The position numbers and the translations under genes are program-made. A DNA stretch of 54,308 bases from Halioxenophilus sp964342265 (GTDB lineage: Bacteria > Pseudomonadota > Gammaproteobacteria > Pseudomonadales > Cellvibrionaceae). The stretch spans positions 1 to 54,308 of the forward strand of contig CAYFFE010000006.1 of assembly GCA_964342265.1 (NCBI GenBank), given 5' to 3'. Shown here piece by piece: positions 15,633 through 25,701 of the stretch. Each line of letters starts with the position of its first letter. Within the stretch, counting starts at the first letter, position 1. The notes beneath the pieces were generated by a model that was not told the DNA's origin, did no database searches, and saw nothing but the letters and a program-made list of their open reading frames with translations.

Positions 15633-16079
15633 ATGTTTCTCGGCAGTCACTCAATCACGATGGATGCGAAGGGGCGCGTTGCGATCCCCACGCGTGTGCG
15701 TGATTTGCTGAGCGGCCATTGCAACAACCACATTGTGCTCACCGCCTCCACAGAAGATAAATGTTTGATCCTCTACCCGAAACCCGAGTGGGACGAGATT
15801 GCGCCAAAGATTGAATCCTTGCCTTCGCGCAAGAGCAAATTTGTACGCCGCACCAAGCTGCTGATGTTGGGATATGCCAATGAAATGGAAGTGGATGCTA
15901 ATGGCCGCATCTTGATTCCACCCACGCTGCGCGACTATGCGGGCTTGGATAAAAAACTGATTATTGTCGGCCAGGGCAAAAAGCTCGAAATCTGGTGCGA
16001 AGACAAGTTCAAAGCCTGGATTGAAGAAGATGACGACGAAGAAACCATGCCAGATGAACTGGCCGAGCTGGATTTTTAG
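15633..16079 (+). CDS. mraZ: Transcriptional regulator MraZ
   Basis: A 148-residue protein made of two SpoVT-AbrB-like halves, each with a DxxGR motif (MDAKGRVAIP near 11-20 and VDANGRILIP near 86-95). MraZ forms a ring-like oligomer and represses the division and cell wall cluster by binding its promoter repeats, which are present just upstream. AAGGTGG precedes the ATG. The C-terminal acidic tail is typical. Confidence 0.97.
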   Translation: MFLGSHSITMDAKGRVAIPTRVRDLLSGHCNNHIVLTASTEDKCLILYPKPEWDEIAPKIESLPSRKSKFVRRTKLLMLGYANEMEVDANGRILIPPTLRDYAGLDKKLIIVGQGKKLEIWCEDKFKAWIEEDDDEETMPDELAELDF

Positions 16080-16090
16080 AGCCAGCGCTT

Positions 16091-17023
16091 ATGACAGGTG
16101 ATGTTCACTACTCGGTGCTGCTGGAAGAGTCGGTTACCGAATTAACATTTGATGAAGATGGCTTTTACATCGATGGCACTTTTGGTCGTGGTGGTCACAG
16201 TCGAGCCATTCTGGGCAGGCTCTCCAATAAAGGGCGCTTGCTGGCAATCGATAAAGACCCCGAGGCCATTGCGGTTGGCAACGAGTTAGCTGCCGCCGAC
16301 AGTCGGTTTTCTATCGCTCATGCCTCCTTTGCCGAGATGGAGCGTTTAGTGGTTGAGCGAGGTTTGATGGGCCAGGTAACCGGTGTGTTGCTGGATTTGG
16401 GGGTGTCTTCGCCCCAGTTGGATCAAGCCGAGCGCGGCTTTAGTTTTCAGCACGATGGCCCATTGGATATGCGCATGGATACCAGTCGTGGCGAGAGCGC
16501 CGCCGAGTGGGTTAATCGGGCATCCGAGCAAGACATTATTTGGGTGTTAAAGAATTACGGCGAAGAGCGATTCGCCAAACGAATGGCCCGAGCGATTGTA
16601 ACTCATCGTGCCACAGAGCCTTTTGAGCGCACAGCGCAGTTGGCCAAAGTGGTAGCCGAGGCCAATCCCGCTTGGGAAAAGGGCAAAAATCCGGCAACTC
16701 GAGCGTTTCAGGCCATTCGCATGCAGGTTAATAACGAATTAGACGATTTGCAAACCGCCCTGGCGGCAGCGTTGGAAATGTTAACGGTGGGTGGCCGTTT
16801 AGTGGTGATCAGTTTTCACTCGTTGGAAGATCGCTTGGTGAAGCAATTTATTCGTCGCCACGAGCGCGGCGATCCACTACCCAAAGGTTTGCCAGTCACC
16901 GAAAGCGCACTCAACAAACGCTTGCGGTCGTTGAGTAAGGCGCAAAAGGCCGGAGAACAAGAATTAAAAGAAAATGTTCGTTCACGCAGTGCGGTTATGC
17001 GCGTGGCAGAAAAGCTCAAATAA
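16091..17023 (+). CDS. rsmH: 16S rRNA (cytosine1402-N4)-methyltransferase
   Basis: A 310-residue SAM methyltransferase (MraW). DGTFGRGGHSRAIL is the SAM-binding motif I, LLDLGVSSPQLD carries the catalytic loop, and SFHSLEDRLVK and VRSRSAVMR are family marks near the end. It methylates N4 of C1402 in 16S rRNA, partnering with RsmI. It begins 11 bases after mraZ. Confidence 0.97.
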   Translation: MTGDVHYSVLLEESVTELTFDEDGFYIDGTFGRGGHSRAILGRLSNKGRLLAIDKDPEAIAVGNELAAADSRFSIAHASFAEMERLVVERGLMGQVTGVLLDLGVSSPQLDQAERGFSFQHDGPLDMRMDTSRGESAAEWVNRASEQDIIWVLKNYGEERFAKRMARAIVTHRATEPFERTAQLAKVVAEANPAWEKGKNPATRAFQAIRMQVNNELDDLQTALAAALEMLTVGGRLVVISFHSLEDRLVKQFIRRHERGDPLPKGLPVTESALNKRLRSLSKAQKAGEQELKENVRSRSAVMRVAEKLK

Positions 17024-17067
17024 ACCGGGTTATTCCCAACCCTTTGCAGAGGTAAAGAGCCAGTTCC

Positions 17068-17388
17068 ATGGCAGTGTTAACGACGGATCGAGCCCAGCTA
17101 AAACACCAGCGAGCGCCCCAAGGGATGCTCTGGCTGGTGTCTGTCGTTTTATGGCTAACGGTTTTGGTGTCGGCGTTGGCGGTGGTGTACAGCACCCATC
17201 AGGCCCGATTGCTAACCAATCAATTGGCGGCCGCCGAGGCGGAGTCGGCTCGACTGCAAGTACAGCGTGGCCAGTATTTGTTGGAACGCAGCGCCTGGGG
17301 GGCTTATAGCCGGGTGGAAACCTTGGCCGCAGAACAATTGCACATGACTTTGCCTCAAGCTGAACACATTGTGGTGGTAGAACAATGA
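17068..17388 (+). CDS. ftsL: Cell division protein FtsL
   Basis: A 106-residue bitopic membrane protein: short cytoplasmic start, one membrane helix (about 20-42) and a periplasmic coiled-coil region LLTNQLAAAEAESARLQVQRGQYLLE, as in FtsL. It joins FtsB and FtsQ in the complex that activates FtsW/FtsI. Its stop overlaps the ftsI start (ATGA). ftsB is not in this window, as expected. Confidence 0.92.
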   Translation: MAVLTTDRAQLKHQRAPQGMLWLVSVVLWLTVLVSALAVVYSTHQARLLTNQLAAAEAESARLQVQRGQYLLERSAWGAYSRVETLAAEQLHMTLPQAEHIVVVEQ

Positions 17389-19151
17389 GTCGCGCGCGCA
17401 AACAACCGGGAAAAGCCGCCGGCAACAGTAAGTTGGCCGCACCGGTCATCGTGCCGCGCTGGCGTTTTTACTTTGTTAGTGTGGTGCTGGCTGCTATGGG
17501 GATAGCGCTTGTGGTTCAGCTGGCCAGGTTGCAGGTGGTGCCGGGAGCTGATCGCGGTGCCGAGTTTTTGCGCGAGGCCGGCGAGAATCGCACTTTGCGC
17601 TCGCAAACTATTGCGGGCTATCGCGGTGTCATTTCCGATCGATACGGCGAGCCGTTGGCGGTGAGTACGCCGTTGATTTCGGTTTATTTAGACCCGCAAC
17701 TGGTCACTACCGAGCACGAGCAGCTGCCTCGCTTGGCCGAATTGGCGGAATTAAATGTGGGTGAACTAAAAGCCAAACTAAAGCGCTTTAGTAATCGCTC
17801 GTACATGTCGCTTAAGCCGCGTTTACCGCCAGAACAGGTGGAGCAAATTAAACAATTGAACATTGCCGGGCTGTATTACGAAACCGAATACCAGCGCTAT
17901 TACCCGTCGGCGGAAGTGAGTGCGCAACTATTGGGGTTTACCAGTATTCGCGACGAGGGGCAGGAAGGCATTGAGTTGGCGTACGACGACTGGCTGCAGG
18001 GCTCGCCCGGCAGCCGCACCGTGTTAAAAGACGAAAAAGGCAACATCATTCGCAACGTGGGCATCACTGAGGCGGCCAGCCCGGGCAACAATCTGGCGCT
18101 GTCCATCGATTTGCGTTTGCAGTACATGGCCTACCGAGAATTAAAAGCTGCGGTGGCGCTCAATCAGGCGGAATCCGGCTCGGTGATTGTGTTGGATGCA
18201 AAATCCGGCGAGGTGTTGGCGCTGGTTAACCAGCCATCGTTTAACCCCAACGACCGCAGCCGTTTAAATTTGCAGCGCGATGGCGTGCGCAACCGAGCGT
18301 TGGTGGATCAGTTAGAGCCGGGCTCAACGATTAAGCCATTTAGCATTATGGCGGCGTTGGAGCAGGGCGTGGCTCGGCGCGACACAATTATCGATACCAG
18401 CCCAGGCTATGTGCATGTGGGCGGTAAAACATTTTTGGATCCCGTGAATTACGGCGAATTGGATGTGACCTCGATTATAAAAAAATCTAGCCAAGTGGGC
18501 ACCACCAAGCTGGCTTTAAAAACTGGACCGCAGGCCATTCGCGATATGTATTATCGCGTGGGTTTGGGCCAGGCTCCGGGTACGGGTTTTCCCGGTGAGA
18601 GCGTGGGCGTATTGCCCGAATACGAACGCTGGCCCTCGGTAACCATCGCCAACTACGCCTTTGGTTACGGTTTTACCACCAGTGTTTTGCAGTTGGCGCA
18701 GGCCTATGCCGTAATCGCCAACGACGGCATTAAAAAGCCCGTGTCGCTGCTTAAGCGCGAAGAGAAAGCGCCCGAGCAACGAGTTGTGAGCGAGTCCATC
18801 GCGCGTGCCATGAAAGCCATGCTCGCCACGGTAACGCAAAAAGGCGGTACCGGTGTTCGAGCTCAATTAGCTCACTACGCCACGGCGGGTAAATCGGGAA
18901 CGGCGCATTTGATTGGTGAGCACGGTTATGCCGATGATCGCTACCGATCATTGTTTGCAGGCTTTGCACCACTCGATAATCCCGAAGTGGTGGTGGTGGC
19001 CGTTATTTCCGAGCCGAAAACCGGAAAATATTACGGCGGCGAAGTGGCCGCACCGGTATTTGCCAATGTTACCGAGGCGGCACTGAGATTGTTGGAAGTA
19101 CCGCCTGATGCCGAGCTGATAAAACATCAGGTCGCCGGAGGTGCACAGTGA
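17385..19151 (+). CDS. ftsI: Peptidoglycan D,D-transpeptidase FtsI (PBP3)
   Basis: The septal class B penicillin-binding protein, 588 residues. A membrane helix (28-48) is followed by the pedestal domain and the transpeptidase. The catalytic Ser314 and Lys317 are in EPGSTIKPFS, and the third motif is Lys503-Ser-Gly in AGKSGTA. The middle motif, usually Ser-x-Asn, reads Ser368-Ser-Gln370 in KKSSQVGTTK, an unusual replacement of a residue that lines the beta-lactam pocket. FtsI crosslinks the glycan made by FtsW at the septum. It overlaps ftsL and murE by 4 bases each. Confidence 0.96.
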   Translation: MSRARKQPGKAAGNSKLAAPVIVPRWRFYFVSVVLAAMGIALVVQLARLQVVPGADRGAEFLREAGENRTLRSQTIAGYRGVISDRYGEPLAVSTPLISVYLDPQLVTTEHEQLPRLAELAELNVGELKAKLKRFSNRSYMSLKPRLPPEQVEQIKQLNIAGLYYETEYQRYYPSAEVSAQLLGFTSIRDEGQEGIELAYDDWLQGSPGSRTVLKDEKGNIIRNVGITEAASPGNNLALSIDLRLQYMAYRELKAAVALNQAESGSVIVLDAKSGEVLALVNQPSFNPNDRSRLNLQRDGVRNRALVDQLEPGSTIKPFSIMAALEQGVARRDTIIDTSPGYVHVGGKTFLDPVNYGELDVTSIIKKSSQVGTTKLALKTGPQAIRDMYYRVGLGQAPGTGFPGESVGVLPEYERWPSVTIANYAFGYGFTTSVLQLAQAYAVIANDGIKKPVSLLKREEKAPEQRVVSESIARAMKAMLATVTQKGGTGVRAQLAHYATAGKSGTAHLIGEHGYADDRYRSLFAGFAPLDNPEVVVVAVISEPKTGKYYGGEVAAPVFANVTEAALRLLEVPPDAELIKHQVAGGAQ

Positions 19152-20683
19152 CAACCGTTGCCGAATTACTGCAATTTTGCCCGAGCGCGCCATTAAATGA
19201 AGCTTGGGCCACGATTCAGCCCAATCATTTGGTGCTCGACAGCAGAGCGGTGCAGCCGGGCGATGTATTTGTAGCGTTAAAAGGCAGCCAGCGCGATGGT
19301 CGTGAATTTATCGACAGCGCCATTGCCAATGGTGCCAGTTTGGTTTTTGCAGAAAGCGATTCGATTCAAGGAAGTCCAATAAAAGACGCCTTAATTAAAG
19401 GCGATTTAATTAAAGAAGAATGGCGCGGCGATGTGGCGGTTTTATTTTTACCGCATTTAACCCAAAAGCTCTCGCACATGGCCGCGCAATTTTACGGTTG
19501 CCCTGCGAACAGCTTACACGGCTTTGCTGTAACCGGTACTAACGGAAAAACCACTTGCAGTCATTTATACGCTAATTTGCGGCAGCGGTTGGGCGATCGT
19601 GTTGGCGTTGTTGGCACATTGGGTTATGGCGTGTACGGCGAGCCGTTAAACGAAACCGGCTACACCACGCCCGATGCCATCTATTTACAAAAAATATTGA
19701 GCGAATTAAATGACCACAGTGTGGATTTTTTGTCCGTCGAGGCTTCATCGCACAGTTTAGATCAGGGAAGGCTCAACGCCGTGCCTATATCGTCGGCGTT
19801 GTACACCAATTTAAGCCGTGACCATTTGGATTATCACGGCGATATGGAATCGTACGCGCAAAGTAAATGGCAGTTATTTGATCGCGGCGAATTAAAAATC
19901 GCGGTGATTAATTGGGATGATGATTACGGTCGACAGTGGTTGTCGCGCTTAAGTAGCCAAGTATCGACGTACAGTTACTCAATTGAGAATGCACAGGCGG
20001 ATGTGTTTGCCAGCGAAATTCGCTATCACGACCAAGGTGTTAACGCACGTTTAACAACCCCTTGGGGCAATACTGAAATTCAGAGCCCATTAATGGGTGC
20101 ATTTAATTTGAGTAATTTACTGGGCGTACTCACGGTATTGTTGGCCGAGGGCGTAGCGCTCGAAAAATTGGCTCCTGAGCTTGCCGCAATAAAACCCATT
20201 GCCGGGCGTATGCAGTCGCTGCCAAAAAAAGCAGGGCAGCCGCATGTGGTCATTGATTTTGCCCACACGCCGGATGGTTTGCAGCACGCGTTAACGGCTT
20301 TGCGTCAGCATTGCCAGGGCCAGCTGTGGTGTATTTTTGGTTGCGGCGGTGATCGAGATACTGGTAAGCGACCGCAAATGGCCGCGGTGTCTGAGTCTAT
20401 AGCAGATAGCATCGTGGTTACTAACGATAACCCTCGCTCAGAGCAGCCCGAGGACATTGCCGAGCAAATAATGCAAGGCTTTAAAAAACCAGAGAACGTT
20501 AAAGTTTTATTGGATCGTGGGCAGGCCATTGAGTGGGCCATTAATCAGGCGGGTGAAAACGATTGTTTGTTGGTAGCCGGTAAAGGTCATGAAAGTTATC
20601 AACTTATCGGCAACCAGCGATTAGATCACTGCGATTATCAAATCTGTTCAAAGGTTCTAGCACAGCGGGGGCAAACATTGTGA
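19148..20683 (+). CDS. murE: UDP-MurNAc-tripeptide ligase (meso-DAP adding)
   Basis: A 511-residue Mur ligase starting with GTG in the overlap with ftsI. GTNGKTTCSHL is the ATP loop, and DNPRSEQP marks the enzyme as the meso-diaminopimelate-adding type, in line with Gram-negative peptidoglycan. DSRAVQPGDVFVALKG is the N-terminal uridine-binding motif. It adds the third residue of the stem peptide in the cytoplasm. A short insert-like stretch at about 75-92 (IQGSPIKDALIKGDLIKEEW) makes the N-domain slightly longer than usual. Confidence 0.96.
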   Translation: MTTVAELLQFCPSAPLNEAWATIQPNHLVLDSRAVQPGDVFVALKGSQRDGREFIDSAIANGASLVFAESDSIQGSPIKDALIKGDLIKEEWRGDVAVLFLPHLTQKLSHMAAQFYGCPANSLHGFAVTGTNGKTTCSHLYANLRQRLGDRVGVVGTLGYGVYGEPLNETGYTTPDAIYLQKILSELNDHSVDFLSVEASSHSLDQGRLNAVPISSALYTNLSRDHLDYHGDMESYAQSKWQLFDRGELKIAVINWDDDYGRQWLSRLSSQVSTYSYSIENAQADVFASEIRYHDQGVNARLTTPWGNTEIQSPLMGAFNLSNLLGVLTVLLAEGVALEKLAPELAAIKPIAGRMQSLPKKAGQPHVVIDFAHTPDGLQHALTALRQHCQGQLWCIFGCGGDRDTGKRPQMAAVSESIADSIVVTNDNPRSEQPEDIAEQIMQGFKKPENVKVLLDRGQAIEWAINQAGENDCLLVAGKGHESYQLIGNQRLDHCDYQICSKVLAQRGQTL

Positions 20684-22044
20684 TTGCAATTAGCTTGAGC
20701 GAGATAGCCAAAATTACCGGCGGTCAATTATTAGGCGAGGACGCAGTTGTTACGTCCATTAGTACAGACAGCCGAAATATTAGCCACGGCGATTTATTTG
20801 TGGCGTTGCAGGGTGATTATTTCGACGGCAACGAATACGCCGCAGAGTCCCTTGAACACGGAGCCATGGCGGTATTGGTGAATCGCGAGCAAGTTAATTT
20901 TCCCGCGAGTCAAGTAGTGGTGGGTGACACCACCGAAGCGTTGGGTGTAATTAGCCACTGGGTGCGCAAGCAGTGGAATAAACCTTTAGTGGCCATTACG
21001 GGTAGCTGCGGTAAAACCACCGTTAAAGGCATGGTTGCGTCTATTTTATCTGAGCTTGGTAATACGCTGGCGACGCGAGGCAATTTAAATAATCACATTG
21101 GCGTACCCAAAACACTAATGCAGCTCAATCCTGAATGTGATTATGCCGTAATCGAAATGGGTGCCAGTGCTCTGGGTGAAATTAATTATCTCACCCATTT
21201 AGCCAAGCCCCAGGTGGCATTGATTAATAATGTGGTGCCCGCACACCTGGAGGGATTTGGCTCGGTCGATGCCATCGCTACGGCCAAAGGCGAAATATAC
21301 TCTGGTTTAAGTGATGACGGTACGGCCATTATTAATTTAGACGATCGTTACGCTGGGCAATGGCTAAATGAAATTGGCGAGCGCAATTGGTTGGGTTTTA
21401 GTGTTAAAGATCACGAAGCGGATCTTTATGCAACGGATATCGAAATTGATCAGCGCGGTTGCGCGGGTTTTAACCTGTGTTCCAAAGTGGGCACCATCGC
21501 CGTGCAATTAAATGTTTTGGGCCGGGCCAATGTAGCCAATGCCTTGGCGGCAGCGGCATGTACCGTTCAGTTGGAAGCGACGCTCGAACAAATTAAATCC
21601 GGATTGGAAAATTTTCGGGGTGTACCCGGACGGTTGCAAGTACAAGAAGGTATCAACGGCAGTTGGGTGATCGACGATAGCTACAACGCCAATCCAGGCA
21701 GTGTAAAAGCGGCCATCGATGTATTGGCGGAATTTTCTGGGAAAAAAATACTGGCATTAGGTGATATGGGCGAATTAGGTGCAGAGGCCCAAGCAGAGCA
21801 TCGCGAAGTGGGTCGCTATGCAAAAACAGAATGTGTGGATCAAGTGCTCACGGTTGGCCCGCTCAGTAAGCATACCTGCACAGAGTTTAGCGACGGTGCT
21901 ACACATTTTGTTAATAATTTAGAACTGGCTGAAGCCTTAAAAAAAGTCTTGGCCAAAGACGTGGTGGTTTTAGTAAAAGGTTCCCGTAGTGCCGGTATGG
22001 AATCGGTTGTGCGAGCCATAATTAAGGATGGAGAGACAATCTAA
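20680..22044 (+). CDS. murF: UDP-MurNAc-tripeptide-D-Ala-D-Ala ligase
   Basis: A 454-residue Mur ligase with GTG start overlapping murE. GSCGKTTVKGM is the ATP loop, RGNLNNHIGVP and VIEMGASALGEI the central-domain signatures, and DDSYNANPGSVKAAI the C-terminal one. It adds the D-Ala-D-Ala made by Ddl to complete the UDP-MurNAc-pentapeptide. The stop TAA shares its last base with the mraY ATG. Confidence 0.96.
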   Translation: MIAISLSEIAKITGGQLLGEDAVVTSISTDSRNISHGDLFVALQGDYFDGNEYAAESLEHGAMAVLVNREQVNFPASQVVVGDTTEALGVISHWVRKQWNKPLVAITGSCGKTTVKGMVASILSELGNTLATRGNLNNHIGVPKTLMQLNPECDYAVIEMGASALGEINYLTHLAKPQVALINNVVPAHLEGFGSVDAIATAKGEIYSGLSDDGTAIINLDDRYAGQWLNEIGERNWLGFSVKDHEADLYATDIEIDQRGCAGFNLCSKVGTIAVQLNVLGRANVANALAAAACTVQLEATLEQIKSGLENFRGVPGRLQVQEGINGSWVIDDSYNANPGSVKAAIDVLAEFSGKKILALGDMGELGAEAQAEHREVGRYAKTECVDQVLTVGPLSKHTCTEFSDGATHFVNNLELAEALKKVLAKDVVVLVKGSRSAGMESVVRAIIKDGETI

Positions 22045-23126
22045 TGTTGGTTTGGCTGGCGCAGTATTTACAAGAATACATCAGTGGTTTTGCTGTATTT
22101 CAGTACATCACCCTGCGAGCGATTATGGGCGTGCTGACTGCGCTGGTTATCTCAATGGTATTTGGCCCTTGGATGATTCGCAGGCTCAACCAATTACAGA
22201 TTGGTCAAGCTGTGCGTGACGATGGGCCACAAAGTCACTTAAGCAAAAGTGGCACACCCACCATGGGCGGCACGCTCATTTTAGCGGCGATATTTATCAG
22301 CTCGTTGTTGTGGTCGGATTTAAGCAATCGCTACGTGTGGGTTGTTCTAATTGTAACCGCCGTGTTTGCCGCTGTGGGCTGGGTGGATGACTACCGCAAG
22401 GTTGTAGAAAAAAATTCACGCGGGCTGCCAGCAAAATGGAAATACTTCTGGCAATCGTTTGCCGGAATTGGCGCTGCCGTATTTTTGTATTACACCGCAG
22501 AAGTTCCTGCTGAGACGCAGCTGTTTGTACCGTTTTTTAAAAGTGTGGCCTTAGAGATGGGGCTCTTTTATATCGTATTTACCTATTTCGTTATTGTTGG
22601 CAGTAGCAATGCGGTGAATTTAACCGATGGCTTGGATGGCTTGGCCATTATGCCGTCGGTAATGGTGGGATCGGCGCTAGGGATTCTGGCCTACTTGGTT
22701 GGTCACAATGAATTTGCCAGCTATTTGCACATTCACAACATTCCAGGCACAGGCGAGCTTTCGGTATTTTGTGCGGCGCTCGCGGGTTCGGGGTTGGGCT
22801 TTTTATGGTTTAACACCTATCCCGCGCAAGTTTTTATGGGCGATGTGGGGGCTCTCGCATTGGGAGCGGCGTTGGGAACCATTGCCGTTATTGTTCGCCA
22901 CGAAATTGTATTTTTTATTATGAGCGGTGTTTTTGTTATGGAAACCGTCTCGGTGATACTGCAAGTGGGTTCTTACAAGCTCACTGGTCGGCGAATATTT
23001 CGCATGGCGCCGCTGCATCACCATTTTGAATTAAAAGGCTGGCCAGAACCTCGTGTCATTGTTCGGTTTTGGATTATTACGGTAATGCTGGTGTTGTTCG
23101 GATTGGCAACGCTCAAACTTAGGTAA
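22044..23126 (+). CDS. mraY: Phospho-MurNAc-pentapeptide transferase
   Basis: A 360-residue, ten-helix inner membrane enzyme that links the Park nucleotide to undecaprenyl phosphate to give lipid I. The conserved polar motifs are present: SKSGTPTMGG, WVDDYRK with its aspartates, NAVNLTDGLDGLA and the MAPLHHHFELKGW loop near the C-terminus. It overlaps murF by one base. Confidence 0.97.
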   Translation: MLVWLAQYLQEYISGFAVFQYITLRAIMGVLTALVISMVFGPWMIRRLNQLQIGQAVRDDGPQSHLSKSGTPTMGGTLILAAIFISSLLWSDLSNRYVWVVLIVTAVFAAVGWVDDYRKVVEKNSRGLPAKWKYFWQSFAGIGAAVFLYYTAEVPAETQLFVPFFKSVALEMGLFYIVFTYFVIVGSSNAVNLTDGLDGLAIMPSVMVGSALGILAYLVGHNEFASYLHIHNIPGTGELSVFCAALAGSGLGFLWFNTYPAQVFMGDVGALALGAALGTIAVIVRHEIVFFIMSGVFVMETVSVILQVGSYKLTGRRIFRMAPLHHHFELKGWPEPRVIVRFWIITVMLVLFGLATLKLR

Positions 23127-23131
23127 ATTTA

Positions 23132-24514
23132 ATGGCTGATTTAATCGCGACAAGTCGAGTAGCCGCTGTGGTGGGTCTGGGAGCATCCGGATTAGCCACG
23201 GCGCGTTTTCTTGCGCGTGAAGGAAAGCCATTTGTGTTGTTGGATACGCGATCGAAGCCGCCGCTGCTGGATGCATTTTTAAAAGAATTTCCCGACATAA
23301 CACCGGAATGTGGCCCGCTCAACAGCGAAACTCTGAATTCCGTTGCGCAAATAATCCTAAGCCCAGGGCTTGCTAAAAATATGCCGGAAATTCAAGCCGC
23401 GGAGCAAGCCGGCGTCGAGGTGATCGGTGATATCGAATTGTTTGCGCGCCATGCCAATGCGCCCATTGTGGCCATTACCGGTTCCAACGGTAAAACTACG
23501 GTCACGACTTTAGTGGGCGGTATGGCAAAGGCCGCAGGATTGAATGTGTTGGTGGGCGGTAATATTGGCACGCCCGCGTTGGACTTGCTCGCCGAGCCCA
23601 CGCCTAATTTTTATGTATTGGAACTGTCGAGTTTTCAATTGGAAACCACGCAGCACTTAAATGCGTTTGCTGCCACGGTATTAAATGTTACCAAAGATCA
23701 TTTGGATCGATATTCGAGTTTTATGGCTTACCACAGAGCCAAAATGCGAATTTTGTTTGGGGCGAAAAATGTTGTGGTCAATCGCCAGGATTTGCTAACG
23801 CGTGGGCCAATCAGCCAGGACGTTAACCAAATCAGTTTTGGCTTGAATGTTCCCGATTTAAAAGACTTCGGAATTATCGAGCATGAGTCCGAACGCTATT
23901 TGGCCAAAGGTTTGGACGCGTTGTTGCCGGTGGCAGAAGTTAAATTACACGGCTCGCACAACCTCAGCAACGCACTGGCCGCTATGGCTTTAGTCGATTT
24001 GATGGGTGGGCTAAATCAAGCTGCGCTTAGCTATTTATCGAATTTTACCGGTATCGATCACCGTTGCCAGTGGGTGGCTAAGAAGTCAGGCGTAACCTTT
24101 TTTAACGACTCCAAAGCCACCAATGTAGGGGCCACTATTGCTGCAGTGCAAGGGCTAACCAACGAGCTTGCCGATAAAAATGCTGTGCATCTTATTTTAG
24201 GTGGGCAAAGTAAAGGCGGTGACTTTAACGAGTTGTTGCCTGCCTTAAAAAGCAAAGTGGCGAGCGTACAGATTTACGGCGAAGACGCTGAAATTATTCA
24301 TGACACATTGGTCAATGCTAACAATGACCAAGCCAGAGAGCTGCAAATAGAAAAAGTTCAAGATTTAAACAGCGCGGTGCAATCTGCTTTTACTTTTGCT
24401 AAGTCCGGCGATTATGTGCTTTTGTCTCCGGCCTGCGCGAGCTTTGATATGTTTTCTGGCTACGAAGAGCGTGGTCGAGTATTTATGTCGGCAGTGGAGG
24501 CCATTGCCGAATGA
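23132..24514 (+). CDS. murD: UDP-MurNAc-L-Ala-D-Glu ligase
   Basis: A 460-residue Mur ligase. GLGASGLATARFL starts the N-domain, ITGSNGKTTVTTL is the ATP loop, ELSSFQLE and NVTKDHLDRY are central motifs, and FFNDSKATNVGAT binds the D-Glu side. It adds D-glutamate to UDP-MurNAc-L-Ala. Its stop overlaps the ftsW start. Confidence 0.97.
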   Translation: MADLIATSRVAAVVGLGASGLATARFLAREGKPFVLLDTRSKPPLLDAFLKEFPDITPECGPLNSETLNSVAQIILSPGLAKNMPEIQAAEQAGVEVIGDIELFARHANAPIVAITGSNGKTTVTTLVGGMAKAAGLNVLVGGNIGTPALDLLAEPTPNFYVLELSSFQLETTQHLNAFAATVLNVTKDHLDRYSSFMAYHRAKMRILFGAKNVVVNRQDLLTRGPISQDVNQISFGLNVPDLKDFGIIEHESERYLAKGLDALLPVAEVKLHGSHNLSNALAAMALVDLMGGLNQAALSYLSNFTGIDHRCQWVAKKSGVTFFNDSKATNVGATIAAVQGLTNELADKNAVHLILGGQSKGGDFNELLPALKSKVASVQIYGEDAEIIHDTLVNANNDQARELQIEKVQDLNSAVQSAFTFAKSGDYVLLSPACASFDMFSGYEERGRVFMSAVEAIAE

Positions 24515-25701
24515 TGCTCAATGATTGGAGAGATTATCCCTGGCGGGATCAGTTGTTCAGTGGCTTGCTGGCCGACAAGGGGTTGTTAATTTTAATTGCC
24601 ACCTTGTTATCGCTGGGAGTTGTAATGGTTGCGTCTTCGTCGGTGAGTGTCGCCGCGTTACCAGGTGATGGTTATGGCGATGCTTGGTATTTTGCGCGTC
24701 GTCATTTGGTATTTTTGCTGTTGAGCCTTGTGGCTTGTGCGGTGGTGGCTTGTACGCCATTGGTTATATGGCGCAATTACGGCTGGGGGTTATTGCTCGC
24801 CGCAATTGTTGTTTTGGTATTGGTATTGATTCCGGGTGTTGGCACAGAGGTTAAAGGGAGTCGGCGTTGGTTGCGTGTGGGTTCGATTAATTTACAGGCA
24901 TCAGAGCTCGCGAAATTTTGCTGTATCGTGTTTTTTGCCAGTTATTTATCCAAATGGCATCAACAAATAAAGCAAAGTAACACCGCAATTTTAAAGCCGC
25001 TGGCAATTTTGGCGGTTATCCTTGCGTTAATTTTAATGGAACCCGATTTGGGCTCCACCGTTGTTTTGGCAATAACTCTGGGTTCCATGTTGTTTATTGC
25101 TGGTATAAAACTCTGGCAGTGCTTGGCATTAATGAGTTTGGCGGGCGGGGGATTGTACGTATTAATTTACCAAGTATCCTTCCGCTCAACACGTATCGAG
25201 GCTTTTCTCGATCCCTGGCAGCACCAGTTTGGATCTGCGTATCAATTAGTGCAGTCTTTAATCGGCTTCGGTCGAGGCGAATGGCTTGGCTTGGGCTTGG
25301 GCAATAGTATACAAAAATTGTTTTTTTTACCCGAAGCTCATACCGATTTTGTTTTCGCGGTTATAGCCGAAGAATTTGGTTTTATCGGTGCGCTGGTGGT
25401 TATAGGCCTTTTTGTGGGATTGATCACTAAAGCGTTTATGCTAGCCAAAAAAGCTATCTATCAGGATAACGATTTTGCTTGCTTTGTTTCCTATGGCGTG
25501 GGTGTAATGCTCGCTTGCCAAGTATTTATTAATATTGGTGTGGCTTCGGGATTATTGCCTACAAAAGGCTTGACGTTGCCGTTCATCAGTTACGGTGGCA
25601 GCAGTTTATTGGTCACTATGATGATGATGGGGTTGCTCATTCGAGTACAAAAGGAGTTGCAAATAACGCTCAAGCCCATCGAGAGGTTAAATCATGAATA
25701 A
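24511..25701 (+). CDS. ftsW: Septal peptidoglycan glycosyltransferase FtsW
   Basis: A SEDS-family polymerase of 396 residues with about ten membrane helices. Typical landmarks are GVGTEVKGSRRWLRVG, MEPDLGSTVV, AHTDFVFAVIAEEFGF, which includes the region near the catalytic aspartate, and LPFISYGGSSLLV. It polymerises lipid II at the septum with FtsI. It overlaps murD by 4 bases and murG by 8. Confidence 0.97.
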   Translation: MMLNDWRDYPWRDQLFSGLLADKGLLILIATLLSLGVVMVASSSVSVAALPGDGYGDAWYFARRHLVFLLLSLVACAVVACTPLVIWRNYGWGLLLAAIVVLVLVLIPGVGTEVKGSRRWLRVGSINLQASELAKFCCIVFFASYLSKWHQQIKQSNTAILKPLAILAVILALILMEPDLGSTVVLAITLGSMLFIAGIKLWQCLALMSLAGGGLYVLIYQVSFRSTRIEAFLDPWQHQFGSAYQLVQSLIGFGRGEWLGLGLGNSIQKLFFLPEAHTDFVFAVIAEEFGFIGALVVIGLFVGLITKAFMLAKKAIYQDNDFACFVSYGVGVMLACQVFINIGVASGLLPTKGLTLPFISYGGSSLLVTMMMMGLLIRVQKELQITLKPIERLNHE

